Part shown: piece by piece, positions 42,396 through 51,332 of the stretch | Position numbering within the stretch: position 1 is the stretch's first letter | How the letters are laid out: each line of letters starts with the position of its first letter | Assembly (NCBI RefSeq): GCF_000372405.1 | Contig: NZ_AQVC01000001.1 | Coordinates: 30,250-94,249, forward strand | Source: Porphyromonas somerae DSM 23386 | GTDB taxonomy: Bacteria; Bacteroidota; Bacteroidia; Bacteroidales; Porphyromonadaceae | DNA: 64,000 bases | Reading direction: 5' to 3' | The notes under the pieces: model-generated | The model's database searches: none | What the model was told of the DNA's origin: nothing | What the model saw: the letters and a program-made list of their open reading frames with translations, nothing else | Made by a program: the position numbers and the translations under genes

Positions 42396-42844
42396 ATATA
42401 CTGGACCCGATAAATATTGTTCCTACCAACAAAAGGGAGCAAAAGAAGTCTAGGTTTTCCTTCAAAGAGAAAGGGAAGCAATACATCGCCATCAACTCTC
42501 AGCTGAAGGTGTGCCATGAATACCACCACTTAGACAAGCAGGAGTTCTTTGATAACCGCCCATGCGTGGATGACGCATTGTATCTTATCGAAGATAAAAT
42601 ACTTTACCTTATAGAGCTCAAAGGAAGTGACATAAAGCGGGCATACCAACAAGTGTCATCCACATTTGACGATCTCAACGCAAATAACTGCCTAGATAAT
42701 TGCACTACAAAAGCAAGAATCGTTCTGAAGAAGACACGAACCCCCGCACTAAGAAGCAATGAATTCAAAGATCTTGTAAAGAAGTGCAAACACAAAGGAT
42801 TAGAAGTAATAAGCAAGAATACACCCTATCAAGAAGAGATATAG
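42392..42844 (+). CDS. Putative PD-(D/E)xK nuclease partner of the ATPase
   Basis: 150 residues. The segment CVDDALYLIEDKILYLIELK gives D60/D61, then E75-x-K77, matching the spacing of a PD-(D/E)xK nuclease core on two beta strands. The remaining fold (SDIKRAYQQVSSTFDDLN helix, ARIVLKKTRTP strand) is compatible. No transmembrane helix or signal peptide is seen, so it is cytoplasmic. It overlaps the ATPase gene by ATGA, implying fixed stoichiometry. No family name is recognised. Its stop codon lies at the start of a 151-bp repeat of the epimerase region. Nuclease activity is inferred from the motif only. Confidence 0.65.
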   Translation: MNILDPINIVPTNKREQKKSRFSFKEKGKQYIAINSQLKVCHEYHHLDKQEFFDNRPCVDDALYLIEDKILYLIELKGSDIKRAYQQVSSTFDDLNANNCLDNCTTKARIVLKKTRTPALRSNEFKDLVKKCKHKGLEVISKNTPYQEEI

Positions 42845-42991
42845 ACCAACAATAGATATGAAGATACTAATCACAGGAGGAGCCGGATTTATAGGCTCCA
42901 ACCTCGCCCAACATTTCCTAACCCAAGGCCACCACGTCCGTGTCCTAGACAACTTCGCAACCGGCAAACCCGAGAATATCCTCCCACTCAT
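42841..42991 (+). repeat. 151-bp direct repeat, upstream copy
   Basis: Matches 45985-46135 at 148 of 151 positions. It covers 17 bp of leader and the first 134 bp of an epimerase gene. The two copies bracket the flippase and FrhB-like genes. Confidence 0.9.
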
Positions 42992-42998
42992 TGATTAG
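42858..42998 (+). pseudogene. Truncated 5' copy of the UDP-sugar epimerase gene
   Basis: 46 residues, MKILITGGAGFIGSN... through ENILPLID, then a stop. The first 44-45 codons equal those of the intact epimerase at 46002-46970 apart from silent changes. It contains only the NAD-binding GGAGFIG loop and cannot be functional. It is a scar of duplication or module insertion. Confidence 0.88.
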
Positions 42999-43047
42999 TA
43001 CCCCATGATTAATGAGCAACTTACAATAAAGCTCCCGACGCATTTAT

Positions 43048-44571
43048 ATGGCAGCCGACACCACAAATAGATCCAAAACCATTGCAAAGAACACTATTGT
43101 CCTATACATTAGGATGATATTTGTTCTAGGTGTAGCGCTATATACTTCACGCGTATTACTGGAGGTCTTAGGAGTTGAGGACTATGGTGTATATAATGTA
43201 GTAGGAGGTATCGTCACGATGCTGGGTTTTTTCAATGGAGCAATGGTCTCCTCCACTCAGCGTTTCTTCTCATACGCCATTGGGCAAAATGATACCCAAC
43301 AGCTCTGCCTCAACTACTCTACCATTCTCGTTATTCAAGGGGGATTGGCACTGCTCATCTTTTTACTCGCTGAGACAGTAGGGCTGTGGTTTGTCAAGAA
43401 CTACTTAGTTATTCCTCAGGAGAGGCTCACAGCTGCCATATGGGTATATCAGTTTGCCATCTGCACATTCATTGTCTCAATGCTGCAAGTACCCTTTGGC
43501 GCAATGATAATAACGCATGAGCGTATGGACGCCTATGCCTACATTAGCATTTCTGAAGTCTTGCTAAAGCTCCTAATAGTCATTGCACTTCCATGGGCAC
43601 CCTACGACAAACTAATTATCTATGCTGGGCTACTATTTTTTGTGGCGCTCCTCACCTTGGCGGCGTATATTATCTACACTCGCACGAGGTTCAAGTATGT
43701 AAAGTACATCAAGGAGAAAAACAAAGCCTTATTCAAAACTCTCATAGGCTATATGGGGTGGAACCTTTGGGGCAATGCCGCAGCGGTGATTATGAATCAA
43801 GGGGTCAACATTCTGATCAATCTATTCTTTGGCCCTGCAGTCAACGCTGCTCGTGCCATTGCATACCAAGTCCAAGGGGCGGTCAATCAATTGGTGGGCA
43901 ACTTTCAACTAGCCATGAACCCCCAAATCGTAAAGTCCTATGCAGCAGGAGACCTAGAGTATATGCATAACCTCATCATCAGAGGCTCCAAGCTATCATT
44001 TTTCCTTGTTTTCATATTGGCACTCCCAGTATCTATGGAGGCAGAATTTTTACTGTCCATTTGGCTGAAAGAGGTTCCCACTTATGCCACACAATTCACC
44101 ATATTGGTAATGGCTCTATCCTGTATTGATTCATTCTCAGGATCACTAATGGTAGCAGCTCAAGCATCAGGAAAGATCAAAGTATATCAGAGTGTGGTTG
44201 GCGGACTCTTAATCCTTAATTTACCACTATCCTATGTAGCTCTCAAATTAGGTGCCGACCCCATGGCGACAATGTATGTGGCAATACTTATCTCCTTGGT
44301 TGCTCTATATTCTAGATTGAGGATTATTACCCCCCTAGTAGGACTAAAAGCAAAAAAGTTCGTAAGCAACTCTATCCTCCCCTCTTTGATGGTAGCCACT
44401 GCGTCGGTAGCTACCTCTCTGGCCATAAAACACAGCTTACCTAGGCAGAGCATCTATGCCTCCTTACTCATGCTCTTCTGTACCGTGATTACAGTAGTAA
44501 CTTTTACGGCCCTCCTTGGTCTAACAAAGCAGGAGCGGATATTTATTAAAATGAAAGTGCTAAAGCGATGA
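43048..44571 (+). CDS. Wzx-like oligosaccharide flippase (MATE/MOP superfamily), first copy
   Basis: 507 residues with 12-14 predicted membrane helices. NTIVLYIRMIFVLGVALYTS, VEDYGVYNVVGGIV and ARAIAYQVQGAVNQLVGNFQ match polysaccharide-transport flippases that move undecaprenyl-linked units across the inner membrane. It has a paralogue at 49812-51332 (MASSTQRF-like and LNAARGIALQVQ blocks). It overlaps the next gene by 4 bp. Together with that gene it lies between the two copies of a 151-bp direct repeat, suggesting that it was acquired as a unit. Confidence 0.87.
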   Translation: MAADTTNRSKTIAKNTIVLYIRMIFVLGVALYTSRVLLEVLGVEDYGVYNVVGGIVTMLGFFNGAMVSSTQRFFSYAIGQNDTQQLCLNYSTILVIQGGLALLIFLLAETVGLWFVKNYLVIPQERLTAAIWVYQFAICTFIVSMLQVPFGAMIITHERMDAYAYISISEVLLKLLIVIALPWAPYDKLIIYAGLLFFVALLTLAAYIIYTRTRFKYVKYIKEKNKALFKTLIGYMGWNLWGNAAAVIMNQGVNILINLFFGPAVNAARAIAYQVQGAVNQLVGNFQLAMNPQIVKSYAAGDLEYMHNLIIRGSKLSFFLVFILALPVSMEAEFLLSIWLKEVPTYATQFTILVMALSCIDSFSGSLMVAAQASGKIKVYQSVVGGLLILNLPLSYVALKLGADPMATMYVAILISLVALYSRLRIITPLVGLKAKKFVSNSILPSLMVATASVATSLAIKHSLPRQSIYASLLMLFCTVITVVTFTALLGLTKQERIFIKMKVLKR

Positions 44572-45944
44572 TGACTGATAATAAAATACTCAACATTCTT
44601 AATGCCGACCTCTGTGTGGGATGCGGGGCGTGTACAGCAATCAATCCAAGTGGACTGAAAATGACTTGGAATGAATATGGCTTCCTCACCCCACAAATCA
44701 CCCCCACCTACGTACCAAATGGGGAGGAGAAAGTGTGTCCATTCAATATTGACCCAGAAAAGGAGGTCCGTACAGAAGATGAGATTGCTGAGCTCTTTCT
44801 CAAGACATCCACACACCACCATGCTGAGGTGGGTAGGTATATCAATACCTACGTAGGATATTCCAATCAATTCCGAATGACCTCATCATCCGGAGGTATT
44901 GCCACCTACCTCTCGTCAATGCTTTTACAGCAAGGAGTGGTAGATGCAGTAGCGATGGTCCATGCTTTCGATGACAGCTCCAATCGATTTCAATTTAAGT
45001 TGGTGACAAACCAAGAGAAGCTCACCAAAGGGTCTAAGACAAAATACTACCCTGTCACCTATGCTGAGATCCTACAAGAAATAAAGAATTACCCAGGAAA
45101 AGTGGCCATCAGTGGAATTGGCTGCTTTATAAAAGCAATAAGATTGCTGCAATACTATGACCCCACGTTTAGAGACAAAATAGCTTTTACCATTGGCATC
45201 ATCTGTGGAGGGATGAAGAGCGCTTTCTTCTCCGACTACCTAGCAAATAAAGCGGGGTGTAAAGAGGGCTACAAGTACCCTGAATTTCGTGTCAAAGCCG
45301 ATAACGGTAACGCACTAGACTACTCCTATTCATGTATAGATGCTCACACCGACGAAAAGCGCTTTTTACGAATGAGGACCGTCGGCGATATGTGGGGAAC
45401 AGGTTACTTCAAGGCCAATGCATGCGACTTTTGTGATGATGTTACCACCGAACTGGCCGACATCTCCCTAGGAGATGCTTGGCTACCAGAGTACCAAAGT
45501 GATGATAGAGGTAATAATGTGATCGTTACAAGGAGCAAAACGGCTGATAAACTCATTAGGAGAGGGATCTCTAATGGCGATTTAAGTGTAGAGGAGCTTC
45601 CTTTTGATAGGTTCTTACGGTCGCAAAGAGGAAGTTTCAATCACCGACACAGCGGACTTAAATACCGGATCAACCTAGCAAAGCGAAAAGGGCAGCCAGT
45701 GCCGCCAAAGCGCCACGATCATATTCCAGCAAAGCTCCTTTTCAAAAACGTCCAAAGGAAAAGGCTCCAAACAAGAGCTATGAGCCTGAAGATTTGGAAG
45801 GAGACCAAAGATGCCACCCTCTTTGAGCAGAAATGCGAAAAGTACAGAAAAGCTCTCACAGTGAGCACCGAGCTATACCACTATGATAGATTACCAGCAA
45901 GAGTGATCAATAAGCTAAAGTCAATTGTTTCAAAATCAAGATAG
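44568..45944 (+). CDS. FrhB-like Fe-S protein of a polysaccharide locus (coenzyme F420 hydrogenase beta-subunit domain)
   Basis: 458 residues. An N-terminal 4Fe-4S site has C16-x2-C19-x2-C22 (CVGCGAC) with C57 in EEKVCPFN. SSSGGIATYLSSMLL and CGGMKSAFFSDYLANKAGC, CDFCDD and ISLGDAW are hallmarks of the FrhB N/C domains. Members in sugar loci are thought to carry out redox steps with flavin, but a substrate is not known. The C-terminus is basic and helical. It is coupled to the flippase by 4-bp overlap. The length is normal and no defect is seen. Confidence 0.82.
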   Translation: MMTDNKILNILNADLCVGCGACTAINPSGLKMTWNEYGFLTPQITPTYVPNGEEKVCPFNIDPEKEVRTEDEIAELFLKTSTHHHAEVGRYINTYVGYSNQFRMTSSSGGIATYLSSMLLQQGVVDAVAMVHAFDDSSNRFQFKLVTNQEKLTKGSKTKYYPVTYAEILQEIKNYPGKVAISGIGCFIKAIRLLQYYDPTFRDKIAFTIGIICGGMKSAFFSDYLANKAGCKEGYKYPEFRVKADNGNALDYSYSCIDAHTDEKRFLRMRTVGDMWGTGYFKANACDFCDDVTTELADISLGDAWLPEYQSDDRGNNVIVTRSKTADKLIRRGISNGDLSVEELPFDRFLRSQRGSFNHRHSGLKYRINLAKRKGQPVPPKRHDHIPAKLLFKNVQRKRLQTRAMSLKIWKETKDATLFEQKCEKYRKALTVSTELYHYDRLPARVINKLKSIVSKSR

Positions 45945-45984
45945 GTAGTTTGTTTGCTTTAGCATGACAATGAACATTAAAACG

Positions 45985-46135
45985 ATAGACCAATAATAGA
46001 TATGAAGATACTAATCACAGGAGGTGCCGGATTTATAGGCTCCAACCTCGCCCAACATTTCCTAACCCAAGGCCACCACGTCCGTGTCCTAGACAACTTC
46101 GCAACCGGTAAACCCGAGAATATCCTCCCACTCAT
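45985..46135 (+). repeat. 151-bp direct repeat, downstream copy
   Basis: Second copy of 42841-42991; here it continues into the complete epimerase gene. Recombination between the copies would delete 3,144 bp (flippase and FrhB-like genes). Confidence 0.9.
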
Positions 46136-46970
46136 CAAGCAATATCCTCAAACATTTGAATTGGTAGTAGGAGATATCCGAAAACCAGAGGATTGTCGCA
46201 AAGCCTGCGAAGGAGTAGAGTACATCCTTCACGAAGCAGCACTGGGCTCTGTGCCACGCTCTATCAAGGATCCAGCTACCACCAATGAGGTAAACATCTC
46301 TGGTTTCATCAATATGCTGATTGCTGCGAGAGATGCCCAAGTGAAGCGATTTGTCTACGCGGCCAGTTCATCCACCTATGGTGATAGCGAGAAGCTACCG
46401 AAAGTAGAGGAGGTGATAGGTCGCCCGCTCTCCCCCTATGCGGTGACGAAGTACGTCAATGAGCTATATGCCGATGTCTTTGCTCGCACCTATGGCATGG
46501 AGTGCATAGGGCTTAGATACTTCAATGTATTCGGACGCCGACAAGATCCACATGGAGCATACGCAGCGGTGATCCCCCTCTTTGTGAAGAAGCTAATGGC
46601 TCACGAAGCACCCACTATCAATGGTGATGGCACCTATAGTCGCGACTTCACCTATATCGACAATGTGGTACAGATGAATGAGCTCGCCCTGACTACCACC
46701 AACCCCGAGGCAGTGAATCAAGTTTATAATACCGCCTTTGGAGAAAGAACTACTCTTAATGACCTTGTAGCATCTCTAAAGGATAATTTAGCTATCTTTG
46801 ACCCAGAGATAGCAAAGATCGAACCCACACATGGGCCTAATCGGGTGGGAGATATTCCACACTCTTTGGCCTGTATCGACAAGGCAAAGCGACTCCTTGG
46901 CTACAACCCTAAGTACAGTATGGCAGAAGGGCTTAAGGAGTGCTGCCAGTGGTATTGGGAAAACCTATAA
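46002..46970 (+). CDS. UDP-N-acetylhexosamine 4-epimerase (WbpP/TviC-like)
   Basis: 322 residues, extended SDR fold. The NAD motif is GGAGFIG at 7-13. The catalytic Tyr146/Lys150 lie in YAVTKYVNELY. The text AALGSVPRSIKDPATTNEVN and RYFNVFGRRQDPHGAYAAV is typical of WbpP/TviC, which convert UDP-GlcNAc(A) to UDP-GalNAc(A). The next gene is a UDP-HexNAc dehydrogenase, so the pair would supply UDP-GalNAcA. The 5' end is duplicated at 42858. Confidence 0.9.
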   Translation: MKILITGGAGFIGSNLAQHFLTQGHHVRVLDNFATGKPENILPLIKQYPQTFELVVGDIRKPEDCRKACEGVEYILHEAALGSVPRSIKDPATTNEVNISGFINMLIAARDAQVKRFVYAASSSTYGDSEKLPKVEEVIGRPLSPYAVTKYVNELYADVFARTYGMECIGLRYFNVFGRRQDPHGAYAAVIPLFVKKLMAHEAPTINGDGTYSRDFTYIDNVVQMNELALTTTNPEAVNQVYNTAFGERTTLNDLVASLKDNLAIFDPEIAKIEPTHGPNRVGDIPHSLACIDKAKRLLGYNPKYSMAEGLKECCQWYWENL

Positions 46971-47008
46971 AAGAAAGGGAAATCAAATAAAGACAATAAT
47001 AGGTGATC

Positions 47009-48286
47009 ATGAGAAGTTTATCAGAGACAAAAATAGCAGTCATAGGACTCGGATATGTAGGACTACCACTAGCTCGACTTTTTAGTACTAAGTTCAAAAC
47101 CATTGGCTTCGATCTTAATGAAGCTCGGTGCAAGGAGCTGATGAAGGGAATTGACTCCACCCTCGAGGTAGATAATGCCATCTTGAAGGAGGCAATAGAG
47201 CGTCACGGCTTTATCTGCACCAGTGATATTGAAGCGATCAGGGATTGCAACTTCTACGTGGTGGCGGTGCCCACCCCAGTGGATGAAAACCACAACCCCG
47301 ACCTCACACCCCTGATTGGTGCAAGTACCACTGTGGGAAAGGTGATCGCTCGTGGTGATGTGGTAGTCTATGAGAGTACCGTATACCCTGGCGTCACAGA
47401 GGACGACTGCCTACCGGTGGTAGAGAAGGTGTCTGGTCTAAAGTTCAATCACGACTTCTTCGCTGGCTATAGCCCGGAGCGTATCAACCCAGGCGATAAG
47501 GTGCATACCGTGGAGCACATCAAAAAGGTCACCTCAGGATCCACCCCAGAGGTCGGTGAGTATGTAGATAGCGTCTATAGCTCTGTGATCGCTGCTGGCA
47601 CCCATCTTGCCCCCTCTATCAAGGTGGCTGAAGCCGCCAAGGTGATCGAAAACTCTCAGCGGGATATCAACATCGCCTTTGTGAATGAACTGGCAAAGAT
47701 CTTTAACCGTATGGGCATTGACACCCAAGATGTATTGGAGGCAGCCGGCACGAAGTGGAATTTCCTACCCTTCAAGCCAGGATTGGTCGGTGGTCACTGT
47801 ATCGGAGTAGACCCCTATTACCTAGCACAGTGTGCACTAAGGTACGGATACAATCCTGAGATTATTCTTGCTGGGCGTCGGATGAATGACGGCATGGGAG
47901 AGTATGTGGCGGAGCAGGTGGTGAAGTTGATGCTAAAGAAGGGGATCCAAGTACTCAATTCCAATATCCTCATCCTTGGCTTTACCTTTAAGGAAAACTG
48001 CCCCGACGTACGCAATACCAAGGTGGTAGATATCTATCATACCTTGACTGACTACAATACCAACGTCACCATCTACGATCCATGGGCCAACCCAGCTATT
48101 GCAGAGCGTGAGTACGGTGTCGCACTCCACAACCAATGCCCTCAAGGCAAGTATGATGCCATCATCCTCGCCGTAGCTCACGACCAGTTCAAGACCCTCA
48201 ACATCGACACCTTCAAAAAGGACACCTCCGTCGTTTACGATGTCAAAGCGATCCTACAAGAAGGCAATTACGATAAACGATTGTAA
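47009..48286 (+). CDS. UDP-N-acetyl-hexosamine 6-dehydrogenase (WbpO/TviB-like)
   Basis: 425 residues from ATG 47009; a GTG at 47003 would add two residues. The N-terminal Rossmann motif is [14 protein letters not shown]. The catalytic Cys264 lies in [13 protein letters not shown], and [19 protein letters not shown] and [16 protein letters not shown] are family marks. It oxidises C6 of UDP-GlcNAc or UDP-GalNAc to the uronate using NAD. It follows the epimerase by 38 bp. Confidence 0.92.
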   Translation: MRSLSETKIAVIGLGYVGLPLARLFSTKFKTIGFDLNEARCKELMKGIDSTLEVDNAILKEAIERHGFICTSDIEAIRDCNFYVVAVPTPVDENHNPDLTPLIGASTTVGKVIARGDVVVYESTVYPGVTEDDCLPVVEKVSGLKFNHDFFAGYSPERINPGDKVHTVEHIKKVTSGSTPEVGEYVDSVYSSVIAAGTHLAPSIKVAEAAKVIENSQRDINIAFVNELAKIFNRMGIDTQDVLEAAGTKWNFLPFKPGLVGGHCIGVDPYYLAQCALRYGYNPEIILAGRRMNDGMGEYVAEQVVKLMLKKGIQVLNSNILILGFTFKENCPDVRNTKVVDIYHTLTDYNTNVTIYDPWANPAIAEREYGVALHNQCPQGKYDAIILAVAHDQFKTLNIDTFKKDTSVVYDVKAILQEGNYDKRL

Positions 48287-48301
48287 TCAGCACTAGCCCC
48301 C

Positions 48302-49342
48302 ATGAAGATAGCAATAGCAGATCGCAAGGGAAGCTACTCCGACTATTGGATAACCTACTGCGAAGAAAATAACATACCATTCATAAGGGTCAACCCCTAT
48401 GACTCTGACATCATTGATCAAGTAAAGGATTGTGATGCCTTTCTGTGGCACCACCATCATGGGATCTATAAAGATGCTCTATTTGCTAAACAACTACTAT
48501 TCTCACTAGAGCAGTCTGGAAAGGTGGTATTTCCAAACTTTAGAACTGGATGGCACTTTGATGACAAGCTTGGACAGAAGTATCTATTTGAGGCCTTAGG
48601 GATAAAAGCAGCTAAAGCATGGGCTTTCTATGACAAGAAGAGCGCCTACGAATGGATAGACACTGCAGAGTTTCCCAAAGTATTTAAGTTGAGAGGTGGG
48701 GCAGGATCCTCTAATGTAAAACTTGCAAAGAGCAAAAAGAAAGCGAAATCTTTTGTGCGAAAAGCATTCGGAAGAGGGATCTCTCCTGGCAACCCTTTGC
48801 TTTCTATAAAAACAGAATGGAGGAGGTTCATTAAAGGCAAAAGTAGATTTTACGATGTCGCTAAATATATCGGCCTTTTTTTATTCCCGAGGCTAAATGG
48901 GAACAGTAAAAGCTTTAGGCAATGGGGATACATATATTTTCAAGAGTTTATACCTAATGAAGGATTCGATTATCGTATTGAGATATCCGACAATAAAGCA
49001 ATAGCATTAATACGAATGTGTCGTGATAATGACTTCAGAGCTTCTGGAGGGCATGATGACCGTTTTGACCCATCATTAATCCAAGAAGATGTCATCAAAT
49101 TTGCATTTGACTGTTACGATAAAATAGGAGCACAGTCAGTTGCATTAGATATTGTTCGTTCTAAAACAACTAACGAACTCTATCTCATCGAAGTTTCATA
49201 CTGCTATGGAATAGATGAAGATGAGTTTGACCATGGTTATTGGACAAGAGATGGCCAATACCACAATGAACCATTTAACGGTATATACTGGATGATTGAG
49301 GAGGTAATTAATGAGATCAGAAATAAAAGGACAATGAGCTAA
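48302..49342 (+). CDS. ATP-grasp family protein of the glycan locus
   Basis: 346 residues. KVFKLRGGAGSSNVKLAK is an ATP-grasp nucleotide loop, and SVALDIVRSKTTNELYLIEV is the metal-binding end of the catalytic domain. The N-terminal region (MKIAIADRKGSYSDYWITYC) is a pre-ATP-grasp domain. ATP-grasp enzymes join a carboxylate to an amine or thiol, so this one may amidate the uronic acid made by the preceding enzymes with an amino acid (inference). From here the DNA becomes clearly more A/T-rich. Confidence 0.78.
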   Translation: MKIAIADRKGSYSDYWITYCEENNIPFIRVNPYDSDIIDQVKDCDAFLWHHHHGIYKDALFAKQLLFSLEQSGKVVFPNFRTGWHFDDKLGQKYLFEALGIKAAKAWAFYDKKSAYEWIDTAEFPKVFKLRGGAGSSNVKLAKSKKKAKSFVRKAFGRGISPGNPLLSIKTEWRRFIKGKSRFYDVAKYIGLFLFPRLNGNSKSFRQWGYIYFQEFIPNEGFDYRIEISDNKAIALIRMCRDNDFRASGGHDDRFDPSLIQEDVIKFAFDCYDKIGAQSVALDIVRSKTTNELYLIEVSYCYGIDEDEFDHGYWTRDGQYHNEPFNGIYWMIEEVINEIRNKRTMS

Positions 49343-49435
49343 TACCTTCACTTCTACGTGATGGTTCCTGCTTTACTTCTTTGAAGAATCTAGTTAATGG
49401 TCTAGGAGATATATCATGTAGATCAATCAATATAA

Positions 49436-49582
49436 GTAGGAAGACAACATGCTCCAAGTAGAGGCGTCCCAGAAGTAAGCTTTGTAAAGTCTATTGATAC
49501 AGTTGAACTAAACTCTCTGATTGATATAGGAAAACAAACAGAAGCAATAATTAAGAATATTCTCAGAGTTATATTCCGTTAA
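49436..49582 (+). pseudogene. 3' remnant of an unidentified gene
   Basis: An open stretch ending in a stop reads HAPSRGVPEVSFVKSIDTV and continues to IIKNILRVIFR. It has protein-like composition but no start codon, with an upstream in-frame stop at 49433-49435. It lies in decayed DNA between the ATP-grasp gene and a flippase remnant. I could not assign the parent family. Confidence 0.4.
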
Positions 49583-49585
49583 ACA

Positions 49586-49807
49586 ATGGCAAAAAACAAG
49601 CTCAATCTGTTGACAAACAGGATACGTCACAATAAGGATATTAAGGCTCTTATTGGGAATTTTATCTCTTTAAGAGCTTTGAACCTTTTGAGCTTTATTT
49701 TACCTCTGATTACCCTCCCTTATCTATCTCGTGTCATTGGACTTGAACACTTTGAAGACATCTCATTAATGACATTGTCTGACAAGTATTACGTAATACT
49801 AAAGTAG
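49586..49807 (+). pseudogene. 5' remnant of a Wzx-type flippase gene
   Basis: 73 residues. ALNLLSFILPLITLPYLSRV is the standard first helix of RfbX/Wzx flippases, and SLMTLSDKYYVIL continues it, but the frame then stops. The full-length flippase that begins 4 bp later is of another subtype, so this is a leftover of the replaced flippase. Confidence 0.75.
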
Positions 49808-49811
49808 ACTT

Positions 49812-51332
49812 ATGCTTGACACAAGAAAAGTTTCAAAAAATGCGATTCTACTAGGAGGCAGAACTCTTTTTACTGTCTTCTTGAGCTTTTATGTTAGTAG
49901 GCTTTTGTTATTAAATTTAGGAGAGACCAATTTTGGCATATATAGTATAGTAGGAAGTGTAATCGTTTTATGGGGCTCCCTCAGAGGCCTTTTTGCCTCT
50001 TCTACTCAACGCTTCCTAAATGTTGCAAGTGTAAATGAAGACAAGAGCTACAGTTATAAAATCTTTTCTAATAGCTTATTCATACATATAGTTATTGCCC
50101 TTATATTCTTATTACTTGTTGGAGGAATAGGGACCTATCTTATCAATAATGTTCTCACTATTCCAAATGAAGCAATTACACAGGCGAATGTTATTTTCTT
50201 AGCATCTCTACTCTCTTCTGTTATTAGTGTTTTAACCACTCCTTTCGATGCTGCTATAATAGCTCACGAGAGAATGGGATTTTTTGCACTCACTTCCATC
50301 ATTGATGTAGTAGGTAGATTAATTATAGCCCTTTGCATTCCTTACACGTCCATAGATAAGCTCATATTTTGGGGTTGCACATATGCCGTATTAGTTCTCT
50401 TTATAAGAATGGCAGTTGTTCTTTATGCGAAAAAACACTGCCCTGAGGTAAACTTTAACCCTCTAAGAGATTCTTTTATCCTTCGAGAGTTGGCAAAGTT
50501 CGCTGGCTGGAACTTTTTAGGGAATACCTCATTCTACATAGTAAGTGAAGGATTAAATTTTATTCTTAATATGTTTTGGGGTGTTGCACTAAATGCGGCA
50601 AGAGGTATAGCTTTACAAGTTCAGTCTGGGGTCTCTACATTTACTGGCAATATTATGACCGCCTCTGATCCTCAGATTTGCAAACTTTATGCAGAAGGCA
50701 ACTTTAAGTCTATGATGAGACTATTTTCTCAATCTTCTCGTAGTTTGACTTACATATACATTGCTGTTGCATTGCCAATAATAATAAGTGCTTCACCGAT
50801 CCTTAATCTTTGGTTAAAAGAGGTTCCTCCCTACACGGAAGAAATGGTTATTCTGATGCTAACCTATGGCTTTTTGAGGACGTTCCATAGTCCGTTAAAC
50901 TCCCTCTTTTTTGCCACAGCAAAACTGAAAAAATACCAAATAACAGAACTCATAATACGGACCTCTACTGTTATCCTTGCTTTCTTTTTTGCAAAAATGT
51001 CCGCTTTACCTCCCCACTATGTTTATGTTATCCTATGCTGCACAGAGTTGATCAACACTTTTATAATTATCTTTGTAGCAAGAATTGAGTTTAACTTTGA
51101 CATACAAGCCTACCTTAATATAGTGCTCGTCCCGATAGGAAAGGTTGTGGTAGTACTATTTATCATATACAACTGTGCCAGCTGTGTTCCATTAGTTAAT
51201 ACTATGCACTGGATAGCAACAAGTTCGTTAGCATTTATAATCATTTGCTTAGTCTCATTTATGATAGGGCTAACATCATCAGAGCGAGCAACGGTTAAAA
51301 GCATGATAACAAATAAAATAAAGGCATTATGA
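49812..51332 (+). CDS. Wzx-like oligosaccharide flippase, second copy
   Basis: 506 residues with 12-14 hydrophobic helices. The ends (RKVSKNAILLGGRTLFTVFL, LNAARGIALQVQSGVSTFTG, KEVPPYTEEMVILML) parallel the flippase at 43048, but the two are clearly diverged. It moves the lipid-linked repeat unit to the periplasm for polymerisation. It is codirectional with, and overlaps by 4 bp, a GT4 transferase, so it belongs to the A/T-rich core operon. Confidence 0.88.
   Translation: MLDTRKVSKNAILLGGRTLFTVFLSFYVSRLLLLNLGETNFGIYSIVGSVIVLWGSLRGLFASSTQRFLNVASVNEDKSYSYKIFSNSLFIHIVIALIFLLLVGGIGTYLINNVLTIPNEAITQANVIFLASLLSSVISVLTTPFDAAIIAHERMGFFALTSIIDVVGRLIIALCIPYTSIDKLIFWGCTYAVLVLFIRMAVVLYAKKHCPEVNFNPLRDSFILRELAKFAGWNFLGNTSFYIVSEGLNFILNMFWGVALNAARGIALQVQSGVSTFTGNIMTASDPQICKLYAEGNFKSMMRLFSQSSRSLTYIYIAVALPIIISASPILNLWLKEVPPYTEEMVILMLTYGFLRTFHSPLNSLFFATAKLKKYQITELIIRTSTVILAFFFAKMSALPPHYVYVILCCTELINTFIIIFVARIEFNFDIQAYLNIVLVPIGKVVVVLFIIYNCASCVPLVNTMHWIATSSLAFIIICLVSFMIGLTSSERATVKSMITNKIKAL

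Noticed and set aside
41139-42844. Assignment of the ATPase pair to PARIS, Septu or Gabija
   Set aside because: PARIS needs a TOPRIM partner, Septu an HNH partner, and Gabija an OLD nuclease with a UvrD helicase. None of these motifs is present here.
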